From positions 439,001 through 503,000 of the forward strand of contig JAPXFQ010001003.1 of NCBI GenBank assembly GCA_028564705.1: DNA of 64,000 nucleotides. The letters are read 5' to 3'. The position numbers were made by a program, and so were the translations under genes. The DNA is from Apricaphanius iberus. Taxonomy: Eukaryota > Chordata > Actinopteri > Cyprinodontiformes > Aphaniidae. Positions 24,001 through 36,000 of this stretch are shown here, in pieces. The notes below the pieces were generated by a model, which saw nothing but the letters and a program-made list of their open reading frames with translations, was not told the DNA's origin and ran no database searches. Within the stretch, counting starts at the first letter, position 1. The number at the start of each line of letters is the position of its first letter.

Positions 24001-27000
24001 ATGGACAATAACATCTCTTTCATCCACCTGCTATGAGAGGGAGGTTGAGGATGTTTCCACTTGAAGAGTATGAGTCTCCTGGCTATCAGGGTGGCAAATG
24101 CAAGAACAGTCTGTATGACTTTAGAGGCAAAGGGTTGCAGAGGGGCACCGAACAAAGCCAAAAGAGGTTCAGGGGAGATAGTGGTGTTATATGCTGTGCT
24201 AAGAGTTTTAAAAATTTCAGACCAGAATGTGGCGAGCCTGAGACAGAACCAAAACATATGGGAGTGGTCTGCTGGAGATTGTTTGCACCTATTACACGAG
24301 TCAGTCACATTGGGGAAGATCCGAGACAGCCTCACATTGGTGTAGTGAGCTCTGTGTACAACTTTACACTGTAACAGGCCGTGCCTCGCACAGATTGAAG
24401 AGGAGTGAACCAGCCTTAAAACTTGTTTCCAGTAGTCATCAGGGAGCACGGTTCCAAGCTCCTGCTCCCATGAAACCCTGGGATCGGATGCTGGGGTGTC
24501 TGTGATAGAATTAATAAGGCTATAGATACTAGAAATGGACCGTTTTTGTGCGTGATCAAGAGCGAGTAACGAGTCGATCAGAGTTTCCGGGGGACGGCTA
24601 GGGAATTTTGGATTCTGATTTTGAATGAAATGCCTAGTCTGAAAAAAACGAAATAGGTGTGATTTGGGCAAATCAAATTTTTTTGAGAGCTCAGAAAAGG
24701 ACATAAAAGTCCCTTGGCTGTAAAGGTCATTAAATTGAGTTATCCCTTTGTCAAACCAAGTCCGAAAGGTAGGGTCAGTACAAGAGGGCAGAAAAAGGTG
24801 ATTATTTACAATGGGGGAGAGATCTGAGGCCCTGTGGAGGCCAAGACTTTTCCTAATTTGAATCCAAATCCTAACAGAGTTAATTACCACTGGGTTTGAG
24901 GTAAAGTTGCAGACTGTTAATGGGAGTTGGGAGCAGACCAGAGAGTGAAGAGAAAATTTAGAGGATCTACGTTCCATGTCTACCCATGCAGGGCGCTCTT
25001 CATCTGCTATGTTGGTTATCCAGTATAAAAGTTTGTTAATATTACAAGACCAGTAATAGTGGAGAAAGTTGGGCAATGCCAAGCCTCCAAGCATCTTTGG
25101 GAGTTGTAACACTGATCTTCTAATGCGTGGATTTGTATTACCCCAGATGAAGGAGCTTATTAATTGATCGAGTGATCTAAAAAAAGACTTTTTAATAAGG
25201 ACGGGGATTTGAGAAAAGAGGTATAGAAACTTGGGTAAAATAACCATTTTAACTAGACTAACTCGACCTGATAGGGATAATGTGAGAGGAGACCATCTGT
25301 CAAAGTCCAATTTACACCTCTCCAGGAGAGGAGAGAAGTTTTTAGAGAAAAGTTGATTGATTGAATTTGTTATCTGCACTCCCAAATATTTAAATCCATC
25401 CGTAGCGTATTTGAAAGGGAAAAAAGACGGGGGTATATTTTTGGCTAGGGTATTGACGGGCATAAGATCGCTCATGTGGAGGTTAAGCTCATAGCCTGAA
25501 TAGGACCCGAATGTATTGAGGATATTTGTAACCACAGGGAGAGAGGCGGTTGGATTGGACACGTATAATAGAAGGTCGTCTGCATATAGCGATACCTTAT
25601 GAACCTTCCCTTCTCTGGTGATGCCCTCAAACCCCCCCCTCCTGACGCAGCCAGATGGCTAGAGGCTCGATAGCGATTGCAAATAAGAGGGGGGAAAGAG
25701 GGCAGCCCTGTCTGGTTCCCCGATAAAGGGGGAATGGAGCGGATTTAAGTCCGTTTGTGTGAACTGTAGCCACTGGGTTGGCATAAAGCAATTTTATCCA
25801 GGATATGAATTCTGGGTTAAAACCGAATTTTTGCAAAGCGAAAAAAAGGAATCTCCACTCCACCCTGTCGAAGGCCTTTTCCGCATCAAGAGAGACAACC
25901 ACCTCTGGAGTGTTTGAACTTGAAGAATTAGGGATATTTAGGAGCCTCCTTGTGTTGTGAAATGAGTGTCTTCCAAGCATAAAACCTGTTTGGTCAGTCG
26001 ATATTATACTTGGTAGTACTCGCTGTAGGCGTTGGGCCAGGATCTTTGACAGGATCTTTAGGTCAACATTTAAGAGGGAGATGGGCCTATAGCTACCACA
26101 CAGAAGAGGGTCCTTATCGCTCTTAAGCAGGAGAGAAATGGAGGCCTCCGACAGGGTGGAGGGCAGGAGGCCCTTAGCGAAGGATTCATTATACATTCTT
26201 TGCAGGGCTGGGGCAATTGTGACAGAGAATAGCTTAAAAAACTCAACAGTGAACCCATCAGGCCCCGGAGTTTTACCGCTTTGGAGAGACATAATTGCCT
26301 CCTGTACTTCCTTGATAGAAATCGGACTTTCCAACTCTCTATATGAATCCACGTTTATTTTAGGATAAACAATCCTATCTAGAGGGTTTACTCCATCCCA
26401 AACATCCGGGGGGCACTGTGAGGAGTAGAGGTTAGAGTAGAAAGAACAAAATGTCTTATTGATCTCTACAGGATCTGATGTAGTTACACCTGACGCTAAT
26501 TTGATCTTTGGGATCAGTCTGCATTTTGTGGCTGCACGGGCTTGATGCGCTAATAATCTTCCTGCTTTATCCCCAGTCTCAAAGAAACGTTGTTTAGCAA
26601 GGAACAATTGTCTCTGTGTTTTACTCGTGGATAATAAATCAAATTTCGACTGTAGTTGCAGGCGTACTTTATAAAGAGCAGTGGTGGGAGATGAGGCGTA
26701 CAGGTTGTCTATACTGAGTATCTTGTTGGTAAGTGTCTCAGACTCCACCCTTTCTGCCCTTTTTAAGGACGAGATATATGATATAATTTGTCCGCGCATA
26801 TACGCCTTAAAAGTTTCCCAAAGAGTCACTCTAGATATCTCTGGGGAATCATTAGTCTTGAAAAACAGGGAGATGTGGCTATGAAGGAAGTCTTTAAAGG
26901 AGGCCTGAGCCAAAAAAGAAGAGTTAAGTCTCCACTGTCTAATGGGGGGGACACGACTTGGGAAGTTAATATCTACAGAAACGGGGGCGTGGTCCGAAAT

Positions 27001-30000
27001 AACAATGCTGTGGTATTCACAGGAGCGGACCTCTGATAAAAAAAAATTATCCACGAGAAAAAAGTCTATCCGTGAATATGTACGATGGACGTGTGAGAAA
27101 AAGGAAAAAGCTTTGTCCGAATTGGATTTAGCTCTTCATGGGTCAAATAAACCAAGACTGATCTTGTATGTGTCAAGAACTTTAGCTGATTTGGATAACA
27201 CCTGAGGGTTAGAGGAAGACCTGTCTAGGAAGGGGTTTTGAATTAAATTAAAATCGCCACCAATAATTAAATAGTGTTCGTCAACTTTAGGAAGAGAAGA
27301 GAAAAAACTTGTAATAAATCTATCATCATCCAGTGTCGGTGCATATACACAGGCCATAACCACAGGAGTGCCACAAAGTCTACCAGTAATAATTACAAAT
27401 CGACCATTAGGATCTTCAACAGAGTTTGATAACTCAAACGGAACGTTTTTATTTATGAGGATAGCCGCACCCCTTGCCCTTACAGGGAACTTAGAGTGGA
27501 ATACATGCCCTGTCCATGGTCACTTAATACGGTTAACCTCTGAGGAGCAGAGGTGAGTTTCCTGTAAAAAGAAAATATCACCCCTGAGTTGCTTTAAATG
27601 GGTCATTACCCTGTTACGTTTAATGGGCTGGTTGGCACCTTTCAGGTTCCAAGATATAAAGCGAAGATTGTTACCCTGAATCATCATATCATTAAAAAAG
27701 GAGCAATACGTCTCCCAGGCCTGAGGCGATTACTGAACCAAACAAAAAAAGGAGGATAAACAACAAAAAAGAAAAAAAGAAAAGAAAAAAAAAACATTTT
27801 AGAGCATCCCTCCCTATCCCTCCCACCCCCCATTTCCCCATACCAAACAAACACCTCCACATCTTCAATCCCAACGGGATAGCACTTTCTACTTCCATGA
27901 CCTTCTCTTGTGCGAGAGATCAACCGGGTGAACAATGTAGAACACATACACCACATTTTTAAAGAACGACTTGTGAATGTAGGGAGTCATTAATAAAACT
28001 TAACATTTCACTTAGGTAAACTAGCCATCAATAAAGGTGGCCTCCATATAGACCTCAAGTTAAAGAAACCACCCCACTTGAGAAAAACAAATGTTATAAA
28101 GTAAAATTGAAGAAAAATAAGTAATTAAAGAACAAAAAAAGAGAGAAAAAAAAGAAGAAAATAAATCAAATTAATCACAGGACCGTGCATGGCATAGATA
28201 AAGTTAAAGTTAACAAAAAGAGTTAGTAGTGGTGGGGAAAAAATAAAAAAAACAAAAAATAAGTGTCTATTAAGGTAATCCTTGAAAGATGGGTATCAGT
28301 GCATCAATTTAACATGTTTACCATCCTAATCAGGACATAAGAGGAAACAACACCACCCATAGCGCCCCACAGCACAAGTGAAAGTAAACAAAGATCCTTA
28401 AGTGACCGAACAAAATACAAAAAGTCTATGCGCGTGAACAGAGCAAAACAACACCCGCGCACCTACCCGTTCCCATGGCAACCATGACGCTTGTTGTAGA
28501 TGTCCGCTCTGCAGCGAGTCCACGGAGCAGCTGACTGTATTAAGATCAGGCAGCATAACCAAATCAGGCGGGGAAGAACAAAACCCAGGCCCGAGTGGAA
28601 GCAGGGGAGAGTGCACTACACTTCGTCCTACTCTTTACCCATCACTCGTTCTTTATAAAACGCATGCGCTTCCTCCGGAGTCTCAAACGTGAGTGTTTCA
28701 TCCTCATATGAAACTTGCAAGCGGGCCGAGAAGAGAAGCCTGAACTTCACGCCTTTCTGGTAGAGGGCTTGCTTTATTTTGTTGAAGGCCGCTCGTTTCT
28801 TTGCAGTAATGGCGCTGACGTGAGGTACACCCGCAGTGTTGAGAACCCTCTCCCTCTCCTGAAAACGATGAAAGCATAGTAGGAACGGCCTGGGTCTACC
28901 TCCGGGTGCAAGTTTAAGGGCTGGGGAACGATGTGCTCTCTCCAGCTCCGGGGGTTTGGAAAAGACGTCGGGGCCGAGGTTTTCTGCCAGCAGATCAGAT
29001 ATGAACTCGGTCGGATCTCGTCCTTTTTCACTCCCCTCAGGGATGTTAATTATCCGGAGGTTGACTCTACGGGACCTGTTTTCAAGGTCATCGAGGCGGT
29101 CTTGGAGGGACTTGTTCTGGGCTTCCAGCATCTTCAACTGTCTTTTCCGTGCTTGCTATGCGCTCAAAGTTGTCCCCAGCTAGGGCCTCTGCAGCAGTAA
29201 GACGGCCATTAAAATGATTCACCGTTTCGCAGAGTGCATCCACCGAGGCCTGCAATGGCTTAATCGACTCCTGGATTAGCATTAACATGTCATTCCGGAG
29301 CGAGGTTCGTTGTTTCTCCAATTCAGAAACCAGCTGGCTCGCTGATAAAATGTCCAGCGAGTCCCCAGGTGTGTTGCTGGTATCCGAGCTAGCAGCCGCC
29401 ATCTTAGCAGGTTTGCCAGCTACAGTAGCAGTCCCGGCACGAGTTACGGTGCAGCTCGGCGTGTTGCTCACTTTAGATTTCGAACCGTTCATTTCACTAC
29501 TAAGTGGAACCTTAGACTACAGTCTGTCACTTTTACGAGAAAATGTGGTGTTTACAAGGAAATATTAACAGTTCAACCGGGAGACTCTTTTCAAGCGGCC
29601 TACTCCATCACCACCGGAAGTCCGACCTGAATCACACATACATTGTACCTCAGTTTCATTGGTTATTAATGATGTGCGTCTCAACTGTGTTTGTAAAATT
29701 AATTGTGAATTTATTTGATTGTAAAAATCTCCATGTTTAATACTCCTTCCTTCGTCCAGGAGGACGTAAGCAAAGACTGCTAAACTCAAGGCCATAGTCA
29801 CCTTCTTCAGTTGTAGTCTGCTATGTGTTTTTACATAAAAACTTAAGTAATTTTTGCCACAGGTTGAAAATTAAGGTTTCTCTGCATCAAAATTTGCCTT
29901 TGAAATATGTGCAATCCATGGCACATTTCACGTGGGATCAGAAAAGTACGTTTATCACTTCATTGACTTACAATACCAATATGGTTTATTCTTTTTGGCA

Positions 30001-33000
30001 GTAGGGGACCGAAAGTGACTTAGGCAGAAAGTGAAGGGCGTGACTTAGGCTCCTCATGGGGAGCCTAATGGTGCATTCAGACCGCAGGCTTTGTCAGTGT
30101 CAGCAACGTCAAGATTATATGTTAAGTCTATGGCGGAGGCCGTAGGAGGAGCGTCACAGCTTCTGCAGCGCTTTGTGAGCTTTGGCTCAGTTAACTTTTC
30201 AAGCTTTTCTTGCGTTTCAAGCTTCAAAGCGCCAAAAGCCAACCAATCAGAGGGTTTCATTTTAGTGATATCACTACACGTATCTCAACAATGGAAGACA
30301 AGCTCATCGTTGCTGTGTGCAATCAAACAGAACTTTATGATCATTCCTCGCAGATTTAAAAAAAAATCAGAAATAACGCTTGTTTTGGTAGGCGATCTGA
30401 GTACCGATACGGTTCAGGAGGTTGTCAAACTGGGCGCGGGAGAGACGAAAGTAGCGCTGAGAGCGAACCTCATCCATACGTAGCTCCTGGAGCAAATGGT
30501 TAAACTCCTCAAACTCAGAACGCATCCGAAGAATCGGGTGTATCCACAAACAGCGCTAATGCAGCAGAAGACGATGTTGTAGCTTTAAGCAAATAAAGCC
30601 AAGCCACTCTCTCAATAAGATCCATTATAGTTCAGAATGTCCGTCAACAGAAGAAGCCCCGCCCACGCGCTCTTTTTTGCTCAGAAGTGGCAGACTTTGC
30701 AAGCTTTGCAAGCTTCAACATAGAAGCGTCAAACTGGATGCTTGTGAGCTTTGCTTGACGCTGACCTAGCCTGTGGTCTGAACGCAGCATAAGTCTCCTC
30801 CCCTTCCTGTCAGCCTGTGGGTAAGTTAATGGAGCGATAAAAGTTATATTCTAGTCTTCTTTGTCTTACGTCCTGAATCCCACATATGTTGTACTTCGAT
30901 CTAAATGATAACTAATGATGAACATTTCGATTTTTTTGATTTTAAAAATTCGCATTTAAAATGCCTACAAATCAGAAGTCACATATATGACGCCATTTGG
31001 CTAACAGGAGTTAGCACTAGCTATACCACGTAAAACACTCACCTAGAGCTTGTAGAGCTTCTCCTCCATGATGGCTCTTTACCCCCGACATAGCTGCTAT
31101 TTTCCACATGGTCAGATTTATAGAGGTTTTCTCCGTGTTTAATGCTCCTTTCTTCGGCCTGGAGGCTACGACCCCCGCTCTCCTTCTTCTACAGTTTTAG
31201 TCCGCTTAACGTTTTCACACAAAACCTAAAGTAACTTTTGCCTGCGGTCGAAAATCAGTGTTTTCTCTGCATCAAAATTAGTCCTCAAAAATTCGCAGAT
31301 ATCATTTGTTCGATTCACGGCGCATTTTAAACTGGATCAGAAAATAACTTTTATCGCTCCATTGACTCTCATCCATTTTTTGGGGGGCATTTGGGGACCC
31401 ATGGACCGAAAGTAAAAGGGCGTGATTTAGGCTCCTCATTGGCCGCTTGGGTACTCCCCTTTTCAGAAGTGACAAGACCGCAATACGAGCCAAATATGTG
31501 ATTATTTGCTCTTTCTGTCTTGGTTGTTTGGGTGTAATTTGTTATGTGGGTGTGTCATTATTGCTGCTTAAGGGTGGAATATAGAGGTAACGATGTCATT
31601 GTGACGTCAGGCATTATTCCAGACGGGGCAAACAGGTTTTGACTGCTGTGGCGTGAAGACGCTGAACTGGAAAACATGGAAATTAATAATTTTTGTCTTT
31701 ATCACTTTGGAACGCATATATCATTAAGAAAGGGAATCAGCTCTAAACAAACACACTGAAGGCTGTTCAATCAAGTAAATAATTCAGCCAGTCAACGTTT
31801 ATTAATACCAGGTCCCAAATGAACTCCCTAATTTGTTCAAGTATTAAACTTGGATTTATAACCGTGGAAACATGAATAACAAGACTAACACAGCAGCAAC
31901 AGCATAATCAAACAGTACATACTAAAAGAACCGTGCTGCAGCGTTGTTGTCGTCCATTTCTTCACTCATTGTGCGTATCCTAGTTTTATATGCTTCACCA
32001 TGTCACCACCAGGTGTCATAAGTCGGATGTACTTCATTCAATAATATGATTCCATGTGTGACATGTAAGGTGGATAAAGACGCAGACTCATATAAAGGTG
32101 TTAGCTCGATCATTGCCAGACGCTCAATTTAGATTTGCATGTGAACGTACTGGCTGAGCAAGGTTCCACCGTGTGATTTAAAACGACGTTTTCTTTTAGA
32201 CTGTTGCTTCGATCATAGTCAGCATGAGGGACGGCTGCACAGTTAAGGATTCAATGGGATCGACCTGGATGGAAAACTTCTCACCAATCCGTGTTAGAGA
32301 ATAGAATAAAATAATCTCTCATTATCCCCAAACGGAAAAATTCAGCTGTAACAAAAAACAGAACAAGGCTTTTTTTTTTTTTTTTTTACGGTTTCATCAA
32401 GATGAAAATTCAGGACAATATCACTACCAGATATAAATGCTGTTGCTGTGTCTGATAACCGATATTTACCAATGTCATATATATCATATTCCTTGACCCT
32501 TATGAACTTGTGTGAAAGCGACCACACTGTTTCTTCTCTGCTTCAGTTAAACACCCCATAATCCTACACAGCATCACTGAGCAAACTAATGTCAAAAAGA
32601 TGGGGATATATACCAGTTGTTAATATTGGGCCAGTTTTACTAATCAGACCAACACACAGATATGTTAAAAAGAAAATAACATTGATGTAGATACTGATAT
32701 ATTGTGCATTAATCCACATTGGATCGGCTCAAAGTAGCTTGAGACCATATTTGTTATGAATCAGGGTCAAATAAACTGAAGAGAAAACGCGATGATAATT
32801 ACGTCACTTTGTGTGTCTCTGCCACTTAAACCTTTAGAGATCCACTGAGAACTGTGGAATATCTTCACTTTCATGTTGTGAACATTTTTTTGTTTTATTA
32901 TTTTGGAAAATGATTTTAAATATTTTTTCCTGCATTTTGTACAACAACAAAAAAACTATTTCAGCAGCATTTCTAAACCTTCTGGAAATTTTTCTGGTGC

Positions 33001-36000
33001 AAAATATCTGGAAAGTGAAAATGCTCATAAGCAGTCATTTTGACTGTATAGTATATTGCAACAGATATCGTTACTGCATATGCTTTAGATTACATTGTAG
33101 CATAGATTTGAGGCCATATGGGCGAGCCCTAGGTAGGCGGTCATCCTATCGTATGAAAATATGAAACTGAACGAAGACAGAAACCTGAAGTCTTGACCTC
33201 AACTTTAAACAAACCATTTACAATGAGAGGAGCGTTAAAAACTACAAACATACTTTAAAGACTTGGAGGAACGTGATGTTCCACAAAGTCCTGTTTGTTT
33301 CCTCTTCAGACCCAAATAACACTTCTTTTTTTTGAAGTTAGGCACACTTCACACGATGACCATGTCTTTGACTTCCAAAGAGCACATCAGTTACACTCTC
33401 CTTTAAATACTAAGAATACTTGATTAGAATTTGCTCAAACTCTCTTGCTACTGTAGTGGAAATTACATAACAAAAGAATGAGAATGGATTCCATCAGTCT
33501 TTTGGGAATTTAATACAGCTTGTTCATTAAAAAAGGAGGACAGCGTTTTGCACGGACGATTCTGCTCAACCAGGAAGACAAAAACACAAAATGGTATCAA
33601 ACTACCACAGATTATCCCACTAACACTCAAGCAATAGAAACATTAATTTCCATAACAGCCACACCGACCCCCACCCTGGGGTGGATCCTCTCCTACCTTG
33701 TCGCCGAGGTCTAGGACGTAGGTGCTGTGCCTCCACTTGGTGAGCACGATGGGATCTGGCTGCTTCCTCTCCAAACTCCGACTCTTGGGAACTTCTCCGG
33801 ACTGGGGGGAGATGTTGTACTGCAGGGATGTAGAAGATAGTTTACAGCTCATCCAACGATCACAGCAGCAGCAGCTCCTTCACAAAGTCTTCACAAAGCC
33901 ACCTTACCTCTCCTCTAACTACCCACAGCACCATTAGCCTGAGAACCAGTGAGCATCCTTATCTACAGGGATGGAGTATCGTCCACTTCAGGGTCGCTTT
34001 AGTTTGTTTGGTAATTCTTAGAATCACAAGCTTGTCTACTAAATGCGCTCTAGAGCCTCCAGATTAGTCGGAGCGAAGACACAAATAGTCCATCCCAAAC
34101 CTGTTTCTGTGAACTTTAAACCTTCATCCTATTACAATGCTCTAAAGGGTGCCATGCCAGCAGGAGGACGGGGATAATGTCTGGAGTTAGCTGATGTAAC
34201 AGTAGCTTTAATGGACAGGAAGAGAAAAGGCTGACCGTAATGAGATAATCTCACCTTTGGCAGCTCCCACTCTGACCTGGACCCATCAACGCTGTAGTAG
34301 TACGGCCGGCCTTGTTCGTCCACATGTTTGATCCACTGCGGACACAAACACCGCTCAGCATCTTGACGCAGCTTCACACAAAAGCTAACTCACCATAGCC
34401 ACCACTTCCCACCTTCTCCTGCGTATATTCAGACACGTAGAGGGTGTGTCCGTGTTCATCCAGCTCCTCTGACCAGCCTCTAGGGGGCGATCCGTACTGG
34501 CTGTCCGACTGGCTGGAATGGGTGCTGTGGCAGTTTTCCTCTGAGGACAGCGGCTGTGGAGGACGAAGGCAATGCAAGGCTATTTTATTTGGATAGCACA
34601 CTTTCAGCAACAAGGTAATTCAAGGCGCTTTAGATGATTTAGTGGTAAAGAAACAAACAAAACATAATAAAAACTAAAAAGGACATAAAAGCATAAAACA
34701 GCAATTAAGAAAAAGCTCAGAAAACAACACAAACAGCAATCAAGTGTAACACAAACACAATTATATTCGAACATTACTCAAAGGCAACTCTAAACAGATG
34801 TGTTTTAATCCTCGATTATCGTCTGGATGTTTGTTCCAGATTTGTGGAGCGTAGAAACTAAAAGCTGCTTCTCCGTGTTCGGATCTACTTCTGGAGATTT
34901 TCAGTGAAATAGAGTTGGAGTATTTGAGTGGTCTGCTGGGTTGGTATAGTGACAACAGGTCTTCAACACACTTTGTCAGACTTTGCCATGTAGTCATTTA
35001 TAAACTAGTACGAATATTTTAAAGTCTATTCTCTGAGCTACAGGGAGCCAGTGAAAGGACTTAAGAACTGGGTGATGTGTTCTACTTACCTGGTTCTAGT
35101 GAGAACACGGGCAGCAGCGTTCTGGATCAGCTGCAGCTGTCTGTTTTACTTTTAAGGTAGACCTGTGAGGACGCTGTTGCAGTAATCGAGCCGACTAAAG
35201 ACGAACACATGAATGAGTTTTTCAAGGTCCTTCTGTAACATCAGACCTTTAATCCTAGAAATATTCTTCAGGTGATAGAAGGCTGACCTTGTTATTACCT
35301 TTATGTGACCCTGCAGGATCAGGTCTGAGTCCATTTTTACACCCAGATTACAGGCCAGATCAGTAGTTTCTAGTTGTATTAACTGAAGCTGAGTGGTCAC
35401 TCTGGATCGCTCCTCTTTAGGGCCAAAAATAATCACATCAGTTTGGTTTAGATTCATTAGGACCAAGTTATGACACATCCATCCACTGATTTGCTCGATG
35501 CATTTACTATGTGCTTGGGTAGGTTCAAAGTTTCCTGCTGTTATTGTAATGTAAAGCTGAGTGTAATCTGCATGATTATGGTAACAAACCTTAATGAAGA
35601 GTTTACAAGCTGACATGGCCAGAGTAGAAGAATACTGGAAGGAAACAACCAAGATGGGAGCATCAGAGTTGTTTCCATGTAACACAGAAGCAATTAGAGA
35701 TTTTAAAAGGCAACTGAAACAAGAGGTGAATGCGAATGATTTAGTTTTAGACAAGCAGATGAGAGAATCATAGCTGCTTTGTTTAACCTCCTGAGAGTTA
35801 AATATCCCTGCAGTGTGGGATAACGCCACACGAGGGCAGTGTTGGATAATTCAGCAGGAAAAAAACCTGACAGGAAGCCACAGTTTCCCCACATCAAACG
35901 CACTCTTGATTCCTTCTATTCAGTAACCACAAGAGCATTTGATGAGACTGAGGTGTATTGAGAATTCACCACAGGCAGCAGAACTTGGTCTAGAAGTGAT

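Larger units (their letters stand above)
23613..29625 (-). mobile_element. full-length L1-type LINE retrotransposon (6.0 kb) in intron 4
   Basis: Minus-strand order is a 133-bp 5'UTR, ORF1 (29492-28628), a ~940-bp purine/pyrimidine-biased spacer, ORF2 (27687-23883), a 3'UTR of about 270 bp and a short A tail (T run at the plus-strand left end). It is bounded by a perfect 19-bp TSD. It is in the same orientation as arhgap12. The two-ORF plan, an L1-type coiled-coil/RRM ORF1 and an AP-endonuclease plus RT ORF2 place it in the L1/Tx1 superfamily. Both ORFs carry lesions, so this copy is not autonomous as read. Confidence 0.93.

Noticed and set aside
23883..27054. The two longest open frames in the window as host genes
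   Set aside because: They carry L1 endonuclease/RT motifs (GTRQGCPLSPLLF, YADD, CxxC knuckle) and lie inside an element with TSDs.
28398..28616. Third ORF in the L1 spacer
   Set aside because: Short and without a recognisable motif. Without a consensus it cannot be separated from chance.
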